Shown one piece after another: positions 6,970-11,392 of a DNA stretch of 11,392 bases (the stretch's first letter is position 1; each line of letters opens with the position of its first letter). Both the position numbers and the translations under genes were made by a program. The notes beneath the pieces are model-generated. The model did no database searches. It was not told the DNA's origin and was given only the letters and a program-made list of their open reading frames with translations. The DNA comes from CAYGHG01 sp964349515 (GTDB lineage Bacteria > Oederibacteriota > PGYV01 > CAYGHG01), in contig CAYGHG010000083.1 of the NCBI GenBank assembly GCA_964349515.1, positions 1 through 11,392 of the forward strand. The letters run 5' to 3'.

Positions 6970-7888
6970 TGCTTATGCGTACCTCATATTTTTCCCTTAA
7001 TTTCCCCATCATAGAATCAAAGGCCTCTTTTTTTCTTTTTGCGTTTATCATGGCTGTAATTTTGTCCTTTGATTCGTCAAAGGACACGGGTTTTTTCTCC
7101 GTGACTTTTATCAGGTGCCATCCGTAAATGGTTTTAACGGGCTTTGACACTTCGTTTACCGAGAGCATATACGCCGCGTCTTCAAACTCCTTTACCATAA
7201 CCCCTTTTGAAAAGAAGCCCAGGCTGCCGCCTTTGTTTTTTGTCGTTTCGTCGTCGGAGTATTTTTTCGCGAGGTCCTCAAACGGCTCCCCCTCGCCGAG
7301 CCTTTTCATGACGCCCTGCGCCATTTCCCTGTTTTTTATCAGGATGTGCTGTGCTTTTAGTTCCACAAAATCAGCCTTGTTTTCATCATAATGTTTTCTG
7401 GCTTCCTGGGGGGTTACTTTTGCCTTTTTTTCAACGTTTTCATTGTAATAAACATGGGATACTATGTCGTCAAAATCCCACTCATATTTTATCTGCACAT
7501 CCCTGCGCTCGGCGTAGCCTTCCTCCCTCGCCTGCAGGGCCATCAGTTTTTTGTTTATTATGTACTCCAGAAATTCCTTTTCCTCCGCGGAGGTCAGGGT
7601 GTAGTCAAACCTCTGCTTCATGTATTCCTTTATGATATTGTACTTTTCTTTTGTCAGAACATACTTTCCTATAACAGCAACGGTATTTGAATCAAGTTTT
7701 GCGGCAGATGCCGCTTTTTTCTCCTCAGCAGCGGCTTTGTCCTGCGCGGCCGCGGACGCATCCGGCCTGTCAGCCGGCGGCTGCAGGTAATCAGCCGTGT
7801 CAATCACGCTGTTATTTACTGTTTCGCACGAAGCCGCGGCAAGGCACACCGCCGCCAGCAATACAATTTTTTTTATCATCCCATTCAC
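6953..7888 (-). CDS. SurA/PpiC-type parvulin peptidyl-prolyl isomerase lipoprotein
   Basis: A 311-residue predicted periplasmic chaperone/isomerase. A signal peptide ends in LAAASC with the lipidated cysteine at 21, followed by a low-complexity Ala/Lys/Glu linker (about 43-65). Residues 68-140 (VAVIGKYVLTKEKY, then FLEYIINKKLMALQA) match the SurA-like N-terminal chaperone segment. Residues 178-266 are one parvulin domain: AQHILIK (H181), FEDLAKKYSDD, GGSLGFFSKGVMVKEFEDAA and YGWHLIKV (H258). Such proteins assist folding of exported and outer-membrane proteins. SurA itself is soluble and has two parvulin domains; this one is lipid-anchored with one. GTG at 7888 directly abuts the upstream TAG and has AGGG 5 bases before it; ATG at 7879 (residue 4), with AGGTG 6 bases before it, is an equally good start. 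It overlaps the next gene by 17 bases, indicating an operon. Confidence 0.92.
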   Translation of the reverse strand: MNGMIKKIVLLAAVCLAAASCETVNNSVIDTADYLQPPADRPDASAAAQDKAAAEEKKAASAAKLDSNTVAVIGKYVLTKEKYNIIKEYMKQRFDYTLTSAEEKEFLEYIINKKLMALQAREEGYAERRDVQIKYEWDFDDIVSHVYYNENVEKKAKVTPQEARKHYDENKADFVELKAQHILIKNREMAQGVMKRLGEGEPFEDLAKKYSDDETTKNKGGSLGFFSKGVMVKEFEDAAYMLSVNEVSKPVKTIYGWHLIKVTEKKPVSFDESKDKITAMINAKRKKEAFDSMMGKLREKYEVRISNEFTK

Positions 7889-9211
7889 CTATTCCCTGTA
7901 GTATTTTAGGTAATACTTGAGCGCATTTGGTTTTACACCGCACTCCTGCCCTATTTTCATGGGCGCTATTTTTTTCTGTGCCTTCAGTTCGGTTAACCTG
8001 TCTATTATCCTGTCCCTGAGTATATACGGGTCCATCGGGTTGATGTATATTTTTGTCCCGCCCTCAAACCCCGCCGGCGTATTCACGCGCATTTTGAGAA
8101 GTATATGCCACGGCATCACGTCTATAGAGTCTTTCGGCGAGTAGTACCACTCCTCATTGACCGCGGTCTGGTTTGTGAGCGCAGCGTGCACCGCATGCAC
8201 TATGTCCGAAAAACCTTTTACCTCTGCGTCTTCCATTTCATAAGGATAGTGGCGCGAGCTTTTTGAGAAAACAGATATTGTCGGGAAGCGGTGGCCTATG
8301 TCGGAGAATGCCACGGCGTAGTCATTTTCCGCGACGATCAGATTGAAATTAATGGCGAGGTTGAGCCCCATCTCATTGTATATGTTGGGGTTTTTCCTGA
8401 CGAGCTGGATTTCGCGCTCAATAGATACCCCCCACTCGTCTATGGCGACTAACTGCTTGTGCAGGTGGTCAAAAGAGGCGCCCGCGGGTTTCAGCCAGTT
8501 TTGAAAAACCGAGATGTAGCGTATGTGTTTGTTGTTGTCATATATGTCCTGCATCCCGTGAATTGTGAATTTCAGGTATTGAAAGTGCTCGTCCGGGGTG
8601 AGCTCGCCCGAGGAGCACAGCTGTGAGTCAAATTCGGCCTTGTCTATATAATGTTTTTTTCCGACGATAAGCTCATGGCCGCCGGCAAAAAACGCGTCTG
8701 CATATTCCATCTTTTCCTCGCTTGAAACCATTCCGGGGTCGCGCCCTAACAGTTTGAGCTTCATGTCTATCACGCTGGTGACGTGGTCAAAACCGCGGCC
8801 GTCGGCCAGATACTCTCGTTTTCTCTTTTCTATTTTTTCAGGGAAGTTGTATCCGAAATTCTTTTTCCAGTATTCCATGGTGACTATTTCAAAGAGGTTG
8901 GGTATCCTGCGGAACTCGGGCACGGTTTCATATAAATTGTCAGGCAGAAGGTCCTGAATGTAAACATAAGCGTCCCCGGCCTTTACGAGCCTCTCCTTTT
9001 CAGGGGGGGTGTTCATCATTTTTGTAACACAAAAATTGCAGAAATCCTCTTTTTCTTTTTTTTCTATTTTTCTTGCGCCCTCGGGGGTGTCGTTCGTGAT
9101 AGGCTTGCTCGCCCTGCCCGGCACAGTCCAGACTTCCGTGCCTGTAAATGGATTAATCTGCTTTATGGTGCCGTCTTGCATACGGATGAAAAACTGGTTG
9201 TAATTTGACAT
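7889..9211 (-). CDS. DUF4921-family protein, GalT/HIT-like nucleotidyltransferase superfamily
   Basis: The 440-residue protein resembles the DUF4921 family, distant relatives of galactose-1-phosphate uridylyltransferase. It has a CNFC pair (C58, C61), the stretch GGHELIVGKKH (177-187), then HLHKQ (249-253). In GalT, zinc is held by a CxxC pair and two histidines, and the catalytic site is HPHxQ. By analogy C58, C61, H187 and H249 could bind metal, H251 be the nucleophile and Q253 help bind phosphate. A third conserved-looking segment is MPWHILLKMR (366-375). The C-terminal ~45 residues look helical (REL-type charged helices followed by a basic YYLKYYRE end). The substrate cannot be told; a nucleotidyl or phosphorylase reaction on a sugar phosphate or nucleotide is the reasonable guess. 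No signal peptide, so cytoplasmic. The ATG has GAGG 7 bases upstream; it is the first gene of the operon, with a promoter at 9255-9283, and its TAG abuts the parvulin GTG. Confidence 0.8.
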   Translation of the reverse strand: MSNYNQFFIRMQDGTIKQINPFTGTEVWTVPGRASKPITNDTPEGARKIEKKEKEDFCNFCVTKMMNTPPEKERLVKAGDAYVYIQDLLPDNLYETVPEFRRIPNLFEIVTMEYWKKNFGYNFPEKIEKRKREYLADGRGFDHVTSVIDMKLKLLGRDPGMVSSEEKMEYADAFFAGGHELIVGKKHYIDKAEFDSQLCSSGELTPDEHFQYLKFTIHGMQDIYDNNKHIRYISVFQNWLKPAGASFDHLHKQLVAIDEWGVSIEREIQLVRKNPNIYNEMGLNLAINFNLIVAENDYAVAFSDIGHRFPTISVFSKSSRHYPYEMEDAEVKGFSDIVHAVHAALTNQTAVNEEWYYSPKDSIDVMPWHILLKMRVNTPAGFEGGTKIYINPMDPYILRDRIIDRLTELKAQKKIAPMKIGQECGVKPNALKYYLKYYRE

Positions 9212-9254
9212 TTTTAATCCTCGCTACGTTTAGGATTTGTACGGCGTATGAAGG

Positions 9255-9283
9255 ATTATATAGGATTTTTAACATAAAAACAA
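9255..9283 (-). promoter_or_regulatory. Sigma70-type promoter of the DUF4921-parvulin-LpoA-like-hisS operon
   Basis: Minus-strand TTGTTT (9283-9278), a 17-base spacer and a consensus TATAAT (9260-9255) form a good promoter. Expected start near 9248 gives a leader of about 37 bases containing the GAGG ribosome site. No comparable promoter was noticed between here and hisS, where genes abut or overlap, so it probably serves all four genes. Confidence 0.7.
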
Positions 9284-9342
9284 TTAAGAAATCCCCACCG
9301 GTACTGTATATAATATTGTGTAATTTGGTTTTTGATGTAAAA

Positions 9343-9380
9343 CCTCGCCCCCTTTGGGGGAGAGGCTTTGGTGAGGGGGG
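9343..9380 (+). repeat. Dispersed G/C-rich palindromic repeat, copy A
   Basis: CCTCGCCCCC (9343-9352) and GGGGGAGAGG (9356-9365) pair with one mismatch around a TTT loop, followed by CTTTGGTGAGGGGGG. The tail matches the hisS copy (3361-3396) and the two copies to its right. Its right half also pairs with copy B across 9356-9425, so the two can form one long imperfect stem. Confidence 0.8.
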
Positions 9381-9400
9381 TGTTTTTAAATCTTTAAATA

Positions 9401-9436
9401 CGCCCTCATCCCAACCTTCTACCCCGCGAGCGGGGT
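9401..9436 (-). repeat. Dispersed G/C-rich palindromic repeat, copy B (diverged)
   Basis: The core is a perfect 7-bp palindrome, ACCCCGC (9421-9427) and GCGGGGT (9430-9436), with a two-base loop. On the minus strand it is followed by AGAAGGTTGGGATGAGGG, recognisably the same tail as the other copies but more diverged. It lies in inverted orientation to copy A. Confidence 0.65.
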
Positions 9437-9485
9437 ACTGAAAATAGTCCCGCAATAGGTGACGGCGTTTTTAAACATAAAACTA

Positions 9486-9540
9486 CGCCCCCTCACCTAA
9501 CCTCTCCCCCTATTTTGGGTAAGACACGGGGTGAGTGGGT
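9486..9540 (-). terminator. Long stem-loop of repeat copy C behind deaD, possible terminator
   Basis: Directly after the deaD stop the minus strand reads a C-rich arm (9540-9517), an A/T-rich loop (about 9516-9511) and a G-rich arm (9510-9488) carrying the family tail GGGGGAGAGGTTAGGTGAGG. The two arms are long and pair imperfectly. A short T-rich stretch (TAGTTTTATGTTT) follows at 9485-9473. Strong stem plus following T's fits a loose intrinsic terminator that would separate deaD from the next operon, but the T tract is interrupted. Confidence 0.45.
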
Positions 9541-9543
9541 GTT

Positions 9544-11292
9544 TTAAAGCTTGCCCTCCGCCTTTGCAGCGTGGACTTTTATGCCTTTTATCCTTATTCC
9601 GGACATTTTCCTGACCACGATATCCGCGCAGCTTTTATCAACATGTACAAATGTGCCCTTGTCCTGCAGGTCAATCCTCCCGACTTTTGAGCCCTGTATG
9701 CCCGCTTCTCCTGCGACCGCGCCGAGTATGTCTTTTACCTGCACGCCGTGAGACCTGCCCACGCTCAAATACAGTTTTGCCATTGTTCCCGGGTTTTCCC
9801 TCGGGCCGTGCCTGTCATTTCCGGCCTGCGGCCTGCGGTCCTGCGGCCTGCGGGCCTGAGGCCTGCGGTCTGACCCGGCTTTTCCGCTTCCAAAAGAAGA
9901 GGTCCAGTCACGCGCCCCCCTCTGCGGTTTTCTGTTTTTATCGGGGCTATAAACCCTCTCCGGCGCGTTTACGTCCTCGCTTGTGGCGGCGCCGGCTTTC
10001 TGCTCGCGCGCGAATTCAATCTTTAAAAGCGCCGCAGCGATATCAGTCGAGCTCAGGTCCTCGGACATTATTTTTTCCACTGTTTTAAATTCTTCCTCCA
10101 GGTTGCCTGCGGCGATTATTTCCTTTATCTTGACCGCAAACCTCGCGGACTTCAGCTCGTCAATACCTGTTTTTGTCGGGACCTTTTCCTGCCTGATTTT
10201 AGTCTTTGCGTAGCGCTGTATGTCCCTCATTTTGAAAACTTCATCGGGATAAACAAAAGTAAACGACCTGCCCTTCCTGCCGGCCCTGCCCGTGCGGCCT
10301 ATCCTGTGCACATAGTACTCTTCGTCGGCGGGCACGTCATAGTTAAATACCGCGTCTATGCCCTCCACGTCTATGCCGCGTGCGGCAACGTCGGTGGCTA
10401 TCAGTATGTCGGCCTTGCCATTGCGCACCTTGTCCATTACCCTGTCGCGCTGCTGCTGAGTTTTATCGCCGTGAAGCGCCTCGCACATATAGCCGCGCGA
10501 AGTCAGCTGGCGCTCCAGCTCGTCCACCATCATCTTGGTATTGCAGAAAATGAGCGAGAGTTCAAAATCATTTACATCGAGCAGCCTGCACAGCGCTTCA
10601 AGTTTGGCCCCCCTTTTTATCTCAAAATAGACCTGGTCTATTGAGGGCGCGGTTAAAACCTCGTGCGTTATTTTTATCAACTCCGGGTTTTTCTGGTATC
10701 TTTTGGTTATGTTCATGATCGGGGGCGGCATGGTGGCGGAGAATAAAACGGTCTGCCTTTCAGCAGGCAGGGATTTTAATATGAGTTCTATGTCTTCCAC
10801 AAAACCCATGTTTAGCATTTCGTCAGCCTCGTCAAGCACTACGATGGAACAATACTCAAGTTTTATGGTGCGCCTTTCTATGTGGTCAATAAGCCTTCCC
10901 GGAGTGCCCGCCACTATCTGCGCGCCTGCCTGCAGTGCCTTTATCTGCCTGAATATGGGCTGTCCTCCGTAGACCGCAAGCGTTTTCAGCCCTTTTTTAT
11001 GCTTCCCGATTTTACCGATTTCTTCCGCGACCTGCACCGCAAGCTCTCTGGTGGGGCACATGATAAGCGCCTGCACGTTCCTGTTTTTTGCATTTACCAT
11101 TTCAAGAAGAGGTATTCCGAAAGCCGCGGTCTTTCCCGTCCCGGTCTGAGCCTGCCCTATCATATCGGTGCCTTTCATCATCACAGGAATAGTTCCTGTC
11201 TGTATGGCGGTTGCCTCCTCAAAACCCATGTCAGTTATGCCTTTCATCATTTCGGGGGAGATGTTAAAATCTGAGAATTTTTTCTTGTTCAT
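9544..11292 (-). CDS. deaD: DEAD-box ATP-dependent RNA helicase with DbpA-type RNA-binding domain (DeaD/CsdA-like)
   Basis: The 582-residue protein unwinds RNA duplexes using ATP, in roles such as ribosome assembly, mRNA turnover and cold adaptation. All helicase motifs are present: F6 and Q31 of the Q motif, motif I AQTGTGKT (48-55), PTREL (80-84), TPGR (130-133), DEAD (154-157), SAT (185-187), LIFCNTK (247-253), ATDVAARGID (299-308) and HRIGRTGRAG (329-338). A DeaD-type dimerisation region probably lies around 365-435. A basic low-complexity linker with three RRPQ units (476-488) leads to a DbpA-like RNA-binding domain (504-575, starting MAKLYLSVGRSHGV). This layout fits DeaD/CsdA or CshA rather than DbpA or RhlE, judged on the long linker and dimerisation region. 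The ribosome site before the ATG is weak (GGAA about 12 bases away). It is separated by 332 bases from the next gene and probably is its own transcription unit. Confidence 0.94.
   Translation of the reverse strand: MNKKKFSDFNISPEMMKGITDMGFEEATAIQTGTIPVMMKGTDMIGQAQTGTGKTAAFGIPLLEMVNAKNRNVQALIMCPTRELAVQVAEEIGKIGKHKKGLKTLAVYGGQPIFRQIKALQAGAQIVAGTPGRLIDHIERRTIKLEYCSIVVLDEADEMLNMGFVEDIELILKSLPAERQTVLFSATMPPPIMNITKRYQKNPELIKITHEVLTAPSIDQVYFEIKRGAKLEALCRLLDVNDFELSLIFCNTKMMVDELERQLTSRGYMCEALHGDKTQQQRDRVMDKVRNGKADILIATDVAARGIDVEGIDAVFNYDVPADEEYYVHRIGRTGRAGRKGRSFTFVYPDEVFKMRDIQRYAKTKIRQEKVPTKTGIDELKSARFAVKIKEIIAAGNLEEEFKTVEKIMSEDLSSTDIAAALLKIEFAREQKAGAATSEDVNAPERVYSPDKNRKPQRGARDWTSSFGSGKAGSDRRPQARRPQDRRPQAGNDRHGPRENPGTMAKLYLSVGRSHGVQVKDILGAVAGEAGIQGSKVGRIDLQDKGTFVHVDKSCADIVVRKMSGIRIKGIKVHAAKAEGKL
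9820..9873 (-). repeat. Short degenerate repeat coding the RRPQ linker of DeaD
   Basis: A GCCTGCGG-type unit recurs several times on the plus strand (about 9826-9870), coding on the minus strand for three RRPQ units and related residues between the helicase core and the RNA-binding domain. Arginine-rich linkers of this sort add nonspecific RNA affinity in DEAD-box proteins. The near-identical codons suggest recent slippage, so copy number may vary among strains. Confidence 0.7.
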
Positions 11293-11339
11293 ATATCTGC
11301 CGTTTCCGGGCCTTTAAAGCCCTGTTTTATTTGAAAACA

Positions 11340-11345
11340 ATTATA
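11340..11345 (-). promoter_or_regulatory. Possible -10 box of deaD
   Basis: A consensus TATAAT on the minus strand lies 48 bases before the deaD ATG, in A/T-rich sequence. No convincing -35 box is found 16-18 bases upstream. The expected leader of about 40 bases holds a near-palindrome with core CTTTAAAG (11308-11322) that could form a small hairpin before the weak ribosome site. Confidence 0.35.
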
Positions 11346-11392
11346 ACATAATATGAAATGTTTGTTTGGCATAAGTTTAAAGGGTGGTGGGG

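Noticed and set aside
9212..9543. A structured RNA gene, riboswitch or tRNA in the largest gap
   Set aside because: The visible structure is explained by the repeat copies and a promoter; no tRNA-like cloverleaf or known riboswitch core was seen.

Overview
The window carries eight protein genes, all on the minus strand, so transcription runs from the right edge to the left. Two lipoproteins with signal peptides, one a SurA/PpiC-type parvulin and the other an LpoA-like periplasmic protein, point to a Gram-negative (diderm) bacterium. Base composition is roughly balanced, the standard genetic code is used, and Shine-Dalgarno sites are clear. The mix of a GalT-like DUF4921 protein, a DUF4143 ATPase and dispersed intergenic repeats would suit a deep-branching, probably uncultivated lineage. 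The phylum cannot be fixed from the sequence alone.

In transcription order: (1) a DEAD-box RNA helicase with a DbpA-type RNA-binding tail (9544-11292). (2) A 332-base gap with three copies of a G/C-rich palindromic repeat, one directly behind the helicase stop where it may act as a terminator, then a good sigma70-type promoter. (3) A run of closely packed genes: a GalT/HIT-like DUF4921 protein, a parvulin lipoprotein, a large LpoA-like lipoprotein and hisS. Junctions here are 0 nt, a 17-nt overlap and 3 nt, so this looks like one operon. (4) A fourth repeat copy behind hisS, then pdxA from a TTG start with a strong Shine-Dalgarno. (5) A DUF4143 AAA+ ATPase with its own promoter, whose -10 box lies in one arm of a perfect 14-bp inverted repeat. 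(6) rsmA (ksgA), joined to the ATPase by an ATGA overlap. A heptamer tandem array lies at the left edge.

Functionally the window mixes RNA/translation genes (deaD, hisS, rsmA), PLP cofactor synthesis (pdxA) and envelope assembly (parvulin and LpoA-like lipoproteins). The order parvulin - pdxA - rsmA matches surA-pdxA-rsmA of enterobacteria, with the LpoA-like gene, hisS and the ATPase interposed.

The most unusual items are: the LpoA-like lipoprotein, which seems to carry an extra CsgG/LpoB-like domain inside its periplasmic-binding fold; the promoter-overlapping palindrome of the ATPase; and the repeat family whose palindromic core changes sequence but stays paired. None of these amounts to a proven new system.
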